A stretch of DNA of 64,000 nt from Deltaproteobacteria bacterium (GTDB lineage: Bacteria; Desulfobacterota; DSM-4660; Desulfatiglandales; Desulfatiglandaceae), in NCBI GenBank assembly GCA_019307815.1, contig JAFDIV010000027.1:1-64000 (forward strand), read 5' to 3'. Below the pieces are notes generated by a model. The model was given only the letters and a program-made list of their open reading frames with translations, was not told the origin of the DNA and did not search any database. Shown one piece after another: positions 8,934 through 18,522 of the stretch. Made by a program: the position numbers and the translations under genes. Position 1 is the stretch's first letter. Each line of letters starts with the position of its first letter.

Positions 8934-9908
8934 TTATTCAAATCGGTCACCAATGGTGATGGCAAACCCCTTTACGAGTTCGTGCACAGGCAATTTCCTC
9001 TTTCCAGGAAGCTGCATCTCGCCGATCTTTACTGATCCCTCTTTGGCCTGAACAATCAGACCATTGGTATCCATTGACGTCACAGTACCGGGGGCCTGTG
9101 CCAAGTCGTGTTGTTCAAGCGCCATAGCGGAAAAGATCTTTGTCTGCCGCTCCTTGATATGGCTGTAGGCCCCGGGCCAGGGATCAAAGGCCCTAATCTT
9201 GGCCGCTATATCCGCTGCAGGAGCGTTCCAATCGATTCGTGACATACCTTTATCTATTTTTGGTGCATAGGACGCGCTGGAATCATCCTGGCGTTGGAGA
9301 CTGACTTCACCTTGGGCCATCCGTCTTAATGTCTTCATCAAAAATGGCCCTGCCAGTAAGGAAAGTCTGTCGTGAAGATGCCCAGCACTTTCGTTAGGCT
9401 CGATGGGTACCTCTTCCTGACAGATAATAGGACCTGTATCAAGCCCCTCATCCATCTTCATGGCTGTAAGCCCTGTCCTTGATTCCCTGTTCAGGATAGC
9501 CCATTGTATAGGGGCTGCCCCTCGGTATTTGGGCAGCAGGGAGGCATGAATATTTAGGGCACCCCATGTGGGTATGTCCAGAAGTGACTTTTTGAGGATC
9601 TGCCCAAAGGCCACCACCACAAGAAGATCGGGTGACTTTTGTCTAATTAGTTCACAAAAAGGCTCACTGGATGCCTTCTCAGGCTGCAAAACCTCCAGGT
9701 CATACCTGAAAGCCAGTTCTTTCACAGGTGGGGGAGCCAGTTTTCTGCCTCTTCCTTTTGGCCGATCCGGTTGAGTGACCACCGCCACCACAGGATAGTC
9801 TGCCTCTATAAGGGCCTGAAGGGCAGGCACTGAAAAGGCCGGTGTTCCCATAAAGATGATCCTGGGTCTTGTAGGTAGCCTCAGCTTTGGCTCATGAATC
9901 GTAGGCAA
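8934..9908 (-). CDS. fmt: Methionyl-tRNA formyltransferase
   Basis: Transfers a formyl group from 10-formyltetrahydrofolate to initiator Met-tRNA. The 324-residue protein has the N-terminal FMGTPAFSVP strand-loop, the catalytic segment NIHASLLPKYRGAAPIQWAI with Asn and His, a conserved Asp in LDTGPI, and a C-terminal OB-like tRNA-binding domain. The reading frame from its upstream stop offers no ATG or GTG before the first conserved strand, so TTG at 9908 seems to be the start, seven bases after the def stop. That adds about 14 residues before the usual beginning. Confidence 0.94.
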   Translation of the reverse strand: MPTIHEPKLRLPTRPRIIFMGTPAFSVPALQALIEADYPVVAVVTQPDRPKGRGRKLAPPPVKELAFRYDLEVLQPEKASSEPFCELIRQKSPDLLVVVAFGQILKKSLLDIPTWGALNIHASLLPKYRGAAPIQWAILNRESRTGLTAMKMDEGLDTGPIICQEEVPIEPNESAGHLHDRLSLLAGPFLMKTLRRMAQGEVSLQRQDDSSASYAPKIDKGMSRIDWNAPAADIAAKIRAFDPWPGAYSHIKERQTKIFSAMALEQHDLAQAPGTVTSMDTNGLIVQAKEGSVKIGEMQLPGKRKLPVHELVKGFAITIGDRFE

Positions 9909-9915
9909 TGTGTGG

Positions 9916-10437
9916 TTACTCTCTGTTTAAAATCTTCTTCAGTCTCTTCTTGTAAAGGGCCCTTTTCAAGCTACTGATATGGTCAATAAACAGCACACCG
10001 TTCAAATGGTCAATTTCATGCTGCAGACATATGGCCAAGAGGTCATCAGCTTCGATCTCAACAGGCTTGCCGTTTATATCTACACCACGGACAAGCACCT
10101 CAGCACTTCGCCTGACCTCAGCAGAATAGTCAATCACACTAAGGCAGGCCTCCTCTGATTTCACCTCTCCCTCACGCTCCACAATTTCAGGGTTTATGAG
10201 GATATACGGCTCCCTGTTTCCCTTATCTTTTGGCTTCAGGTCAAAAACGATCACCCGATCAAGAGAGCCTACTTGGTTTGCTGCCAGGCCAATACCAGGG
10301 GCCCCGTACATTGTATGAAGCATATTATCAGTGAGTGCCTTTATGTCCCCATTAATGTCAGTAATGGGCTTAGCCTTAGCCCTTAACACAGGGTCCGGAT
10401 ACGTATGGATTTTCATTTTTTTAGGTTGTTCGCTCAT
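9916..10437 (-). CDS. def: Peptide deformylase
   Basis: Removes the formyl group from the N-terminal methionine of new proteins. All three motifs are present: GIGLAANQVG (motif 1), EACLS (motif 2, with Ala where Gly is usual, and the metal-binding Cys kept) and QHEIDHLNG (motif 3, two His ligands and the catalytic Glu). About 173 residues from ATG 10437, which has AAGGGG upstream. A longer frame to 10461 adds eight residues without a better signal. It is the first gene of the def-fmt-DUF116-rsmB-rpe minus-strand cluster. Confidence 0.95.
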   Translation of the reverse strand: MSEQPKKMKIHTYPDPVLRAKAKPITDINGDIKALTDNMLHTMYGAPGIGLAANQVGSLDRVIVFDLKPKDKGNREPYILINPEIVEREGEVKSEEACLSVIDYSAEVRRSAEVLVRGVDINGKPVEIEADDLLAICLQHEIDHLNGVLFIDHISSLKRALYKKRLKKILNRE

Positions 10438-10622
10438 TACTTTTCCCCTTGCACCACACAAAATCTAGTGGTGCAAACCCTCCAAAGTAAAAATCCTCCA
10501 TATTGAAGCAAGAAATACGTATATTTGTACCCATACTAACCATTTATCGGTCATAAATCAAGACAGCCCCAGTGAAATTGACCTTGACATTTTCCCTTTA
10601 CAAACCTAATGAGATAGGCGTG

Positions 10623-11213
10623 ATGAAACGTATTGTGGAATTCCTCTTCGAAATAGGAATGCTCAAAAAAACACCCCGAACGGGTTACCAGTTTCTGGGC
10701 TCGGGCAAGGAGTCTGTAGCAGCCCATTCCTTTCGTACGGCCGTAATTGGTTATGCCCTGGCTGTTGACCAGGAAGAGGTGGACACTGAGAAGGTGGTCC
10801 TCATGTGCCTTTTTCATGATTTCCCCGAGGCCAGGACAGGTGACCATAACTACGTCAACAAGAAATACGTCCATATTGACGAAAACAGGGCCATAAAGGA
10901 CCAGGTTCAATCGCTGCCTTTTGCTAAAGAGGTACTGGCCTTGAACCGAGAATTTAATAAGGGACAAACAATAGAGGCCAAGATTGCCAGGGATGCGGAC
11001 CAACTCGATCTCATCTTTGAGTTGAAGGAACACTTGGACATCGGAAATGCCTATGCAAAGGATTGGCTCACATTCGCTGTGAAGCGACTTACTACGGACA
11101 AGGCAAAAAAGATGGCAGAGATGGTCTTGGCTACGGATTGGACCTCGTGGTGGTTTGATAAAAAGACAGACTGGTGGATAAATGGACCAGAAGGCAATGC
11201 CACAACAAGGTGA
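10623..11213 (+). CDS. HD-domain hydrolase, YfbR/HDDC2-like
   Basis: About 196 residues. The HD-superfamily metal site is visible as AAHSFR, then LFHDFPEAR (His-Asp pair), a DENRA segment and the downstream ARDADQLD aspartate. This pattern fits the YfbR/HDDC2 branch, whose studied members are 5'-deoxynucleotidases, but the substrate here is inferred from family only. I chose ATG 10623 because it starts the conserved KRIVEFLFEIG helix and follows GAGATAGG; the ATG at 10572 would add 17 residues. It is divergent from def. The 3' end abuts or overlaps the TonB-like gene. Confidence 0.8.
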   Translation: MKRIVEFLFEIGMLKKTPRTGYQFLGSGKESVAAHSFRTAVIGYALAVDQEEVDTEKVVLMCLFHDFPEARTGDHNYVNKKYVHIDENRAIKDQVQSLPFAKEVLALNREFNKGQTIEAKIARDADQLDLIFELKEHLDIGNAYAKDWLTFAVKRLTTDKAKKMAEMVLATDWTSWWFDKKTDWWINGPEGNATTR

Positions 11214-11799
11214 GTTGGTGACCTATTCTCGTAACCGAAAACTCATGCGGGCTTGCCTCATCACGTCCTTCGCCCTCCACGTAGTAGGGCTTCTTACAAT
11301 CAATCGCGCCTTCCCCATCCACTGGGTCATGAAACCCCTAAAAGTCTACCATGTTGACCTAATAAGACCTCCTGTTAAAGACCTTGATTTAGAAAAGGAC
11401 CAACAGGGCCTGGCCCACCTTTCCGAATCTACTAACAAACCAGTAATTGCCGGTGAAGACACCATCTCCCTTGACACCACTGACAAACGCTATGTTTCCT
11501 ATGCAAAGGTCATTAAAGAGGCCCTCATGAACGAGTGGCAGTACCCGGCAATGGCTAAGGATAATTTGATTGAAGGCCAGGCCTTGGTCTTATTCACCCT
11601 TACCAGAGATGGCTGTCTTAAGGAGATGAAATTAATGCAGTCCTCTGGATTCACCGTATTGGACAATGAGGCTATGAGGGCAATTCGGGCAGCGGCCCCG
11701 TTTCCAGCCTTTCCCGGCTCAGTGACCGTGGCCAGACTGCATATAAAGGCAAGCTTTGATTATAGACTTACGGGAGGCGGGCAACCCGTTACCCCATAA
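11182..11799 (+). CDS. TonB-like energy-transducer protein
   Basis: A 205-residue protein: short basic N-terminus, one membrane helix (~residues 24-42, LITSFALHVVGLL), a charged periplasmic linker, and a C-terminal TonB domain (~115-198) with the YPAMAKDN...GQALVLFTLTRDG pattern. TonB couples the inner-membrane proton gradient to outer-membrane receptors. No proline-rich spacer, exbB, exbD or receptor gene is next to it, so the partner is elsewhere. A GTG at 11218, preceded by AAGGTGAG and just after the HD gene stop, is a likely alternative start and would remove the 32-base overlap. Confidence 0.8.
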   Translation: MDQKAMPQQGELVTYSRNRKLMRACLITSFALHVVGLLTINRAFPIHWVMKPLKVYHVDLIRPPVKDLDLEKDQQGLAHLSESTNKPVIAGEDTISLDTTDKRYVSYAKVIKEALMNEWQYPAMAKDNLIEGQALVLFTLTRDGCLKEMKLMQSSGFTVLDNEAMRAIRAAAPFPAFPGSVTVARLHIKASFDYRLTGGGQPVTP

Positions 11800-11835
11800 C
11801 CCCTTGGACGAATCAAGGGCAAGAGATGACAAAAA

Positions 11836-12621
11836 ATGGGTTTTTTCCAGGGAATTCGATATCAATTCAAAGGACTGTTCTTTTCCTTGAAATCTCCTAA
11901 ATTACTTCTTCTGGGGACTGTTCGCTTTGTTGCCGTTCTTATCCTTACTATCATCTCGGCCAGCCTGATTCTGGTCTATCACCAGCAGATACTGAACCTC
12001 ATTTGGACCAGGCCCGAAAGCCATTGGGTCTTATGGATATGGCATGTGGTATCCTGGCTTCTGTCCTTCCTCCTGGTAGGGGCCTCTGCCATTCTTTCTT
12101 ACTTATTGGCACAGATTCTGTTCAGCGTGGTGATCATGGACATCATGTCCCGGGTGACGGAGAAAAAGGTGTCAGGCGGTGTTGAGGAACCTAGGGGCCT
12201 GCCTTTTTTCACGTTATTTGCCTATTTGGTGAGGCAGGAAATCCCCAGGACCACCATCCCCGTGCTCATATCCCTGGTGTTAATGGTCGTGGGCTGGATT
12301 ATTCCCTTGGGCCCTATCTTGGTAGTGCTTTCGCCCTTGGTGGCTATCGTATTCCTTTCCTGGGATAATACGGATTTGGTCCCTGCGAGACGCATGCTTC
12401 CCTTTCGGGAACGATTCAGGCTTCTCTTGAAAAGCCTCTCCTTTCATGTAGGATTCGGACTGCCCTTCTTGATTCCTGGGCTAAATATCCTTATCCTATC
12501 GTTTGCGCCAGTGGGGGCTACCCTTTATTACATAGAAAAGGCCGCCTCGAATCTTGCTCCCACCCCATTACCTAAGCATGGGTCTCAAGGCTCCTCGGAC
12601 ATACCCAAAGAGGGTACTTAA
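11836..12621 (+). CDS. EI24/CysZ-like multi-pass membrane protein
   Basis: 261 residues, strongly hydrophobic, with about five membrane segments. The N-terminal signature GIRYQFKGLFFSLKSPKL and the later PLGPILVVLSPLVAI and FGLPFLIPGLNI segments fit the EI24/CysZ family. CysZ proteins transport sulfate in some bacteria, but many relatives have unknown function, and there are no sulfate genes alongside. It follows the TonB-like gene by 36 bases on the same strand and is convergent with the receiver-domain gene. Confidence 0.7.
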   Translation: MGFFQGIRYQFKGLFFSLKSPKLLLLGTVRFVAVLILTIISASLILVYHQQILNLIWTRPESHWVLWIWHVVSWLLSFLLVGASAILSYLLAQILFSVVIMDIMSRVTEKKVSGGVEEPRGLPFFTLFAYLVRQEIPRTTIPVLISLVLMVVGWIIPLGPILVVLSPLVAIVFLSWDNTDLVPARRMLPFRERFRLLLKSLSFHVGFGLPFLIPGLNILILSFAPVGATLYYIEKAASNLAPTPLPKHGSQGSSDIPKEGT

Positions 12622-12643
12622 TTGTGCCCTGGCAGGACAAATA

Positions 12644-13162
12644 TCATTTCAAAATCACAGGTCCTGGCTTATATCTCCCGGACACCACCTCTTCCCAAAA
12701 TGTCTTTTTCCCTTTCATCCAATCTGGACCAAACTTCTCATTAAAGAATCCCCCAAGCCGCTCAAAGAGTCTCTTCCAGACCATGTGGTGATCCAGGGAG
12801 AGGACATCCTCCAAGAACGCAACGATATCACCCATGTGCTCTTTTGGAATAAAGGCCCGCGCACCCATTTCAATGGATTTGGCCAAGGCACTGGGAGAAA
12901 GCATGTGCGCAGTAAGCATCACGGCTGGAAAACCCAATGCAACCGCGGCACTTAACAGGTCAAATCCCCGCACTCCCATGATATCCAAGATGACCAAGTC
13001 ATAGCTCCAAGACCTGAGCAAGTGGTAGCCGGTCTCGTAATCTGTGGCCTTATCCAATACCAGGCCTTTGATGCCCTCCAGTTGCTCCTCCAGGGTCTCC
13101 AGCACATCTGGCTCATCATCCACAGCCAAGAGCCGTTTTTCTTCCAATATGCTATGTCTCAC
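12644..13162 (-). CDS. Single receiver-domain response regulator
   Basis: 172 residues: a CheY-like receiver (VDDEPD acidic pair, phospho-acceptor Asp in LVILDIMG, Thr in MLTAH, Lys in FIPKEH), then a ~50-residue tail without a recognisable DNA-binding domain. It starts at GTG 13162 with an AGGA-containing site. It is the last gene of the transporter/acyl-CoA ligase unit on the minus strand, so it may act by protein-protein contact on signalling for that system. No cognate kinase is adjacent. Confidence 0.8.
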   Translation of the reverse strand: MRHSILEEKRLLAVDDEPDVLETLEEQLEGIKGLVLDKATDYETGYHLLRSWSYDLVILDIMGVRGFDLLSAAVALGFPAVMLTAHMLSPSALAKSIEMGARAFIPKEHMGDIVAFLEDVLSLDHHMVWKRLFERLGGFFNEKFGPDWMKGKKTFWEEVVSGRYKPGPVILK

Positions 13163-13210
13163 AGCAAGGTTCCTTTAATGGATTTGGGCCTAGTCCGGAT
13201 ATCTGCCCCC

Positions 13211-14860
13211 TTAGTTCTTCTTCATCCTGCGGCGCTCTTCATCCCTTATCTCTCTCCGCAAAAGCTTGCCCACCTTTGACTTCGGAAGCATATCCCTAAA
13301 TTCAATGTAGCTAGGGACCTTGTATGGGGCAAGCCGATCTCTACACCACCGGATCAGCTCAGCCCCGCTGACCCCCCGGGCATCTTCTTTCAACACTACA
13401 ATCGCCTTGATTCGCTCACCCACCTTGGAATCCGGCACACCCACCACACACGCCCCTATTACAGTGGGATGATCCTGAAGCACGGCCTCCACCTCAGAGG
13501 CCGACACCCGATAGGCCTTATGTTTGATAATATCTGCTGAGCGCTCCACGTACACAAATTCACCGTCGGTATCCTGCCGTACAAAGTCACCCATCCGGTA
13601 AAATATCTTGCCATTAATGTTTACATAGGAGGCCTCGGTCTCCTGGGGCTTGTTCCAGTATTGCTTGATCGTATAAGGCGATGTGACCAAGAGTTCCCCC
13701 ACCTCCCCTGGAGCCACAGGTTGCAATGTATCGGGATCAACCACCATACATTCGCGGCTCTTGAGTGGTAGGCCTATGGAGCCTGGCTTGGGATCCCGCT
13801 CTATTCGGCTATAGGTCACATGGCCTGCCTCCGTGGATCCATAGACCTGGTAAATGGGAATCTGAAATCGCTCTTTCCATCGATTAAATACCTCAATGGG
13901 CAACACATCCCCGCCGCAGTAACAATACCGGAGAGAACTCAAATCATAACGATCCAAACGGTCATTTTCCAATACCATTCTATAAAGGGCAGGGACACCC
14001 AGAAACCATCTCACTCTATATCGAGCTATGCTCTCTAGTATGGCGTCCACCACAGGAACCGGCATCAACACCACAGTGTTCCCTCTGTTAAGACCAATGG
14101 CCATGCACAACCCAAGGGCCATAATATGGAACAGGGGATTGATGGCAATATAGACATCACTGCCTTCTTTGAGATGATTCCCTGCAACCTCCTCGGTCAC
14201 ATCGTTCACATAAGAGGTCATGCCGATATGGTTGCCGGGCACCCCCTTGGGTACTCCTGTGGTCCCACCCGTATACAGGATATAGGAAAGGTCCTTCCAC
14301 GGGTCCACCTCTACCGGTGACTTTAGGGGAGAATGTTTGAGCAAAGAGCGAAATGAGAAGACCCAGTCCTCGTATTCTACTTTCCCTTTGGGGATCTTAT
14401 CAAAAAGGACGCCCAAGCCCCTTTTCCAGGCAGGAAGGAGATCCGCAAGATTGGTTACGATGGCCCGTTTCAAGGGTGTTCGCCCTATTATCTCTTTTAC
14501 GTAACAAAAATTGGTATCCAGGCATATGATGGTCTCAGCCCCAGAGTCATTGAGCATATACTCTATCTCAAAAGAGGTGTAGATGGGCGAGACAGGCACC
14601 AAAACCGCTCCGATCTTCTGAATGGCCAAGAAGGCGATAAGCCATTGGATACAATTGGCGATATAGACCATCACCCGGTCACCCTTGCCAATACCCATAT
14701 CCATGAGGGCAGCGCCAAAGCGGTCGCTAAGATCCTTTAGTTGGCCGTAAGTGAACCGCTCGCCCAAGAATATGATAGCGGTATGCCTTGGGTAACGCTC
14801 CACCATCTTATCAAAACGGGTATATGTGAGTTCTTGTTCAAGGGCGTTATCGTAAGCCAT
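13211..14860 (-). CDS. Acyl-CoA ligase (AMP-forming)
   Basis: An ANL-superfamily enzyme of ~549 residues that activates a carboxylic acid as acyl-AMP and then acyl-CoA. The P-loop YTGGTTGVPKG, the adenine motif YGSTEAGH, the hinge aspartate in YRMGDFVRQD and the catalytic C-terminal lysine region PKSKVGKLLRR are all present. The chain length or aromatic nature of the substrate cannot be read. It lies 17 bases after livF in the ABC transporter operon, so the acid it activates may be what the transporter imports. ATG 14860, with GGAG upstream, is preferred to GTG 14863. Confidence 0.88.
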   Translation of the reverse strand: MAYDNALEQELTYTRFDKMVERYPRHTAIIFLGERFTYGQLKDLSDRFGAALMDMGIGKGDRVMVYIANCIQWLIAFLAIQKIGAVLVPVSPIYTSFEIEYMLNDSGAETIICLDTNFCYVKEIIGRTPLKRAIVTNLADLLPAWKRGLGVLFDKIPKGKVEYEDWVFSFRSLLKHSPLKSPVEVDPWKDLSYILYTGGTTGVPKGVPGNHIGMTSYVNDVTEEVAGNHLKEGSDVYIAINPLFHIMALGLCMAIGLNRGNTVVLMPVPVVDAILESIARYRVRWFLGVPALYRMVLENDRLDRYDLSSLRYCYCGGDVLPIEVFNRWKERFQIPIYQVYGSTEAGHVTYSRIERDPKPGSIGLPLKSRECMVVDPDTLQPVAPGEVGELLVTSPYTIKQYWNKPQETEASYVNINGKIFYRMGDFVRQDTDGEFVYVERSADIIKHKAYRVSASEVEAVLQDHPTVIGACVVGVPDSKVGERIKAIVVLKEDARGVSGAELIRWCRDRLAPYKVPSYIEFRDMLPKSKVGKLLRREIRDEERRRMKKN

Positions 14861-14880
14861 CACGCTCCACCATCCATTCT

Positions 14881-15627
14881 CTACACACCAAAATAGGCTG
14901 ATCGGACATCTGGATTGCCCAACAATTCCTCTCTAGTCCCTTCCAACACAGCCGCACCGTTTTCCAGAATAAAGCCATAATCTATGATAGGGAGAACCGG
15001 CCGGGCATATTGTTCTGTAATAACAATGGATATCTTCTTTTCATCCCTAATTTCCTTTGTGGTGCGCACCAATATAGCCTGAATAAGAGGGCTTAGCCCC
15101 AGGAGAGGCTCGTCCAGAAGCAATACCTTGGGTTGGGCCATGAGCGCCCTCCCAATGGCCAGCATCTGCTGTTCCCCACCACTCAGGAAGCCCCCTACCC
15201 TCTTTTTCAGCTTTTGTAGGGCCGGAAATATGGTGAAGACATAGTCCATGGTCTCTCTGGCCTGAGAAGGAGAGGCCAAATAGGCGCCTATTCGCAGATT
15301 CTCCAACACACTGCTTTCCTTGAATATACGCCTGCGCTCCGGGCATAGGATGATGCCCATCTTTGCCCTTTTACTAGGCTTGACCCTTGTTATCTCCTGG
15401 CCCAAATAGGTAATGGTACCAAGAATAGTAATGCGTTCCCCGCCTGCCATCTCCTCTTTTTTGCGGATATCCTCCATAATGCCGGAAATGGCATACATAA
15501 GGGTGGATTTTCCAGCGCTATTCGCCCCAAACACACCCACTATCTCTTCGGCCTCACACCGGATGGTCACATTGTTTAGCGCCAGCATGTTCTCGTAAAA
15601 TACCATCAGGTCTCTGGCCTCAAGCAT
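14881..15627 (-). CDS. livF: LivF-type ABC transporter ATP-binding protein
   Basis: 248 residues. Walker A GANSAGKST, the signature LSGGEQQML, Walker B VLLLDEPLLGLSP and the H-loop region are present. The MLEARDLMVFYEN start and the short C-terminal region ending in AYFGV identify the LivF subgroup of hydrophobic amino acid (HAAT) transporters. It energises uptake with LivG at the inner face of the membrane. It overlaps livG by eight bases. The H-loop position reads Gln (VITEQYA), as is common in LivF. Confidence 0.92.
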   Translation of the reverse strand: MLEARDLMVFYENMLALNNVTIRCEAEEIVGVFGANSAGKSTLMYAISGIMEDIRKKEEMAGGERITILGTITYLGQEITRVKPSKRAKMGIILCPERRRIFKESSVLENLRIGAYLASPSQARETMDYVFTIFPALQKLKKRVGGFLSGGEQQMLAIGRALMAQPKVLLLDEPLLGLSPLIQAILVRTTKEIRDEKKISIVITEQYARPVLPIIDYGFILENGAAVLEGTREELLGNPDVRSAYFGV

Positions 15628-16408
15628 GACTCATGACCTCCTCAACCTCCTCTGAGCCAAAATAGGCCTCCTTCACCTTCTCGTCTGTCATGACCTGATC
15701 CGGTGTGCCCTCCATGATCTTCTCGCCGAAATTAAGCACAATGATACGATTGGCCACCCTGAACAACTCCCTCAGCCTGTGCTCGATCATTATAAGGGTA
15801 ATTCCATCCATCTGAAGCCGCTCGATAATAGGCACCATACTTGCAATCTCACTCATACTAAGCCCTGAAAACACCTCATCACAGATGATCATCTCTGGCT
15901 TGAGTGCCAGACACCTGGCCAGCTCCAGCCGCTTCAGATAGCCAGTGGGCAGGGTAGAGGCCATCTTATAGGGAACAAACGAATCCCGTTCAAAACCTAT
16001 TTCCTCAAGGATATCAATGCTGACCGTATCCCGGTCCCCGAGCCTTCCCCCTCCCCTCCATCCGCCAGTCCTTTTGGCCCTGGGCGAGAAAAGCGGAATC
16101 ACCAAATTCTTATATGCGGGCAGGCTATAATAGGGCCTCATGATCTGAAAGGTGCGGGTAAGGCCCAGATCCGCAATCTTGTGTGCCGGTTTCTTGCTTA
16201 TATCCTTCCCCTTGAAGATGACCCTGCCAGAAGTCATTCGAATAAAGCCAGTAATGCAATTGACCAGGGTGGTCTTTCCCGACCCATTAGGCCCGATCAC
16301 ACCCAGGATCTCTCCGGGAAACACCTTGAAGCTTACCCTGTTCAAGGCAAGTACACCCCCAAAGGCCTTTGTCACCTCCTGAACATCCAAAATGGGTTCC
16401 TGGGTCAT
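15620..16408 (-). CDS. livG: LivG-type ABC transporter ATP-binding protein
   Basis: About 262 residues. Walker A GPNGSGKTT, a LivG-type TFQIMRP Q-loop, Walker B EMIICDEVFSGLS and the H-loop MIEHRL are present. The ABC signature is unusual: the position of LSGGQ reads LPTGYLKRLE, a substitution seen in some HAAT subgroups that transport non-amino-acid substrates. The start is ATG 16408, which overlaps the livM stop by four bases (ATGA) and has GAGAGGTG nine bases upstream; a GTG at 16420 is less likely. Confidence 0.9.
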   Translation of the reverse strand: MTQEPILDVQEVTKAFGGVLALNRVSFKVFPGEILGVIGPNGSGKTTLVNCITGFIRMTSGRVIFKGKDISKKPAHKIADLGLTRTFQIMRPYYSLPAYKNLVIPLFSPRAKRTGGWRGGGRLGDRDTVSIDILEEIGFERDSFVPYKMASTLPTGYLKRLELARCLALKPEMIICDEVFSGLSMSEIASMVPIIERLQMDGITLIMIEHRLRELFRVANRIIVLNFGEKIMEGTPDQVMTDEKVKEAYFGSEEVEEVMSHA

Positions 16409-17412
16409 ACCTTTACCCACCTCTCAAACTGATGGTACTTACGCTGGCCATACACCATGAGGCCCTCGCTCCGCAACACAATAAATCCCACAAGGATCAG
16501 GGAATAAAACACGATTCGTAGGGTCCCAAATGCCCTGAGAAGTTCTGAAACAGGCACCAGGATAACGCAACCCAGTACAGGTCCCACTAAGGTTCCGGCC
16601 CCCCCTATCACCGTGGCAGCAATAGGCAATATGGAAAAATCCAGGGCAAACTGGGAAATCCCGGCCCACATATAAATGTGGACCAGTGAAGCCCCACCTA
16701 GGCAGCCCATGGCAGAGGCAATAAACACGGCAATGGCCTTAAAGAAGGTGATGTTCATTCCCGAGGCCCGTACCGCCTGGTCATTGTCCTTGACAGCCTG
16801 AAAAACAAGGCCTAGGTCTTCATTGACAAGCCTTCTCATGCCAAACAAGAATGCCAATACAATCGCCACCATGAAATACTGCTCTATCCACCGGTTGGGG
16901 AAGCTGGCCACGCCCATAATCCCATCTGTGCCGCCAAAGATGTCCAGTGCCTCAATGATTCTCGCCAAGGCCAACGGGTACATTAGTGTGACAATAGCAA
17001 AGTACACACCCCGCAAAGGAAGACAAGGAAGCAGCAAGAACGTGCATATGGCAGCCCCTAGGATAGTGGCCAGGGGGATGGTAAACAGAGGAGAAAGGCC
17101 AAAGTGGGTATTCAAAATGGCAGCCATGTACCCGCCAACCCCTATGAAAAATGCCCCACCTAAAGACACAAGCCCCACATAATGGGCCAAGAAATCAAAA
17201 CTGATGGCCAGCAAGCAATAAATACACACAATGGAAATTACCCGCTGCCAGTACATGCTGGGCATCACCAGAGGGAGCAGCAAGAATCCACAGATCAACA
17301 CCAGCCTCGGTACCACCAGATAGGCCATCTCCCGGGCTGACATGAGTGCGTAAATGGTATCCGTTCGGACCTTTATCCCTCGATCCAGCCTTTCTTTTCT
17401 CTTTTGCTCCAT
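16405..17412 (-). CDS. livM: LivM-type ABC transporter permease
   Basis: Polytopic inner-membrane protein of ~335 residues with about nine to ten hydrophobic helices. The family features are visible: ISFDFLAHYVGLVSLGGAFFIGVGGY near the N-terminus and the GGAGTLVGPVLGC coupling loop near the C-terminus. Together with LivH it forms the channel of the HAAT importer. The frame extends to a TTG at 17421 but the ATG at 17412 is the likelier start. It lies between livH (15 bases upstream) and livG. Confidence 0.92.
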   Translation of the reverse strand: MEQKRKERLDRGIKVRTDTIYALMSAREMAYLVVPRLVLICGFLLLPLVMPSMYWQRVISIVCIYCLLAISFDFLAHYVGLVSLGGAFFIGVGGYMAAILNTHFGLSPLFTIPLATILGAAICTFLLLPCLPLRGVYFAIVTLMYPLALARIIEALDIFGGTDGIMGVASFPNRWIEQYFMVAIVLAFLFGMRRLVNEDLGLVFQAVKDNDQAVRASGMNITFFKAIAVFIASAMGCLGGASLVHIYMWAGISQFALDFSILPIAATVIGGAGTLVGPVLGCVILVPVSELLRAFGTLRIVFYSLILVGFIVLRSEGLMVYGQRKYHQFERWVKV

Positions 17413-17427
17413 GCCTTCCAACTCTTC

Positions 17428-18294
17428 CTATACCCTTTCTTCCAGTTCCTTTTGTTTGCCGAACAGGCCCGAAGGTCGCAAAACAAGTGTAATGATAATA
17501 GCCAGTATGGCCACTACCATCTGAAAATGGGAGCCCACATAGACCACTGTGAGTATCTGGGCAAACCCGATTATAAAGGCCGCCAATACCGAGCCGACCC
17601 AGCTCCCAAGTCCCCCTACAATACATACAGCGATTGCAAGGATCAGCACATTGTAGCCTGCCTCCACTACAATGTTGCCCAACGGCAGCAGGAGGATGGC
17701 TGCCAGGGCCGCCAAAACAGAGCCAAACACCATAGCCACTACTGCCATTACATCCGAGTCAATCCCCAACATCAAGGAGGCCCTTTCGTCTTGTGCCATC
17801 CCACGAAGCGCCAGTCCCACCCTGGTCTGATGGGTAAATACCCACAGAAAAAGGACCACTGCCCCTCCAATGCCCACAACCATGATCCGATGGTAGTCAA
17901 CGGGAACACCCCAGAGTATGATACTCCCTTCGGCAAACACCGGAAGTGTATAAGTCATACCCTTGAAGCCTCCCCAGCGTAGCCCTTCTAGAACCGCCAG
18001 GCCCATGGCATACGAAGCAATGATCTCTGAAATTGCCATGCCGCGCACCCTTATGAGGACAAATTGGTACAAGAGTCCTCCAATCAAACCCGTAACCGCC
18101 ATGGCAATAAGTATGCTCAAGAAATAGTTGAGTCCCAGTCCCTTAAGCAGGGTCCAGGTGATAAAGCCACTTACCACATACAGCGCGCCGTGGGCAAAGT
18201 TGGGCAGCCGGCTGATACCGTACACCAAGGCAAAACCAAGGGCCATCAAGGCCAGTGAAATGCTATTAATGATACCGTAGATGAGGATATCCAT
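17428..18294 (-). CDS. livH: LivH-type ABC transporter permease
   Basis: 288 residues and about eight membrane helices, a typical LivH. The start MDILIYGIINSISLALMALG and the RLPNFAHGALYVV region are characteristic, as is the GGLGSWVGSVLAAFIIG loop that contacts the ATPases. It pairs with LivM. It is separated from the upstream substrate-binding protein gene by 228 bases that contain a stem-loop, suggesting lower expression than that gene. Confidence 0.92.
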   Translation of the reverse strand: MDILIYGIINSISLALMALGFALVYGISRLPNFAHGALYVVSGFITWTLLKGLGLNYFLSILIAMAVTGLIGGLLYQFVLIRVRGMAISEIIASYAMGLAVLEGLRWGGFKGMTYTLPVFAEGSIILWGVPVDYHRIMVVGIGGAVVLFLWVFTHQTRVGLALRGMAQDERASLMLGIDSDVMAVVAMVFGSVLAALAAILLLPLGNIVVEAGYNVLILAIAVCIVGGLGSWVGSVLAAFIIGFAQILTVVYVGSHFQMVVAILAIIITLVLRPSGLFGKQKELEERV

Positions 18295-18489
18295 CCTTAC
18301 TCCAAGTGTCTCCTAAAAGTATTGAGCATCCTTTTGCGGGAAGACAAAGGTAAACCCTCACCATCAACCCAAAAGGCGTTAAACAAACCGCACCTCAGTA
18401 AAATCCTGTATTCAGGATTCGCCTTAATAACATAGTGGCCTTTCCTTTAGCCTTTCGCCTTTAACCTCCTTTGGCATGCCCTTCCCCTG

Positions 18490-18514
18490 TGGGGACCAGA
18501 TGTCTCGGTCCCCA
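18490..18514 (-). other. Stem-loop between livK and livH
   Basis: An 8-bp perfect stem TGGGGACC/GGTCCCCA (18490-18497 and 18507-18514) with a nine-base loop begins eight bases after the livK stop on the minus strand. No T-run follows, so it is probably not an intrinsic terminator. It may protect the 3' end of the livK message, as stem-loops after binding-protein genes often do. Confidence 0.5.
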
Positions 18515-18522
18515 TTCAAGTC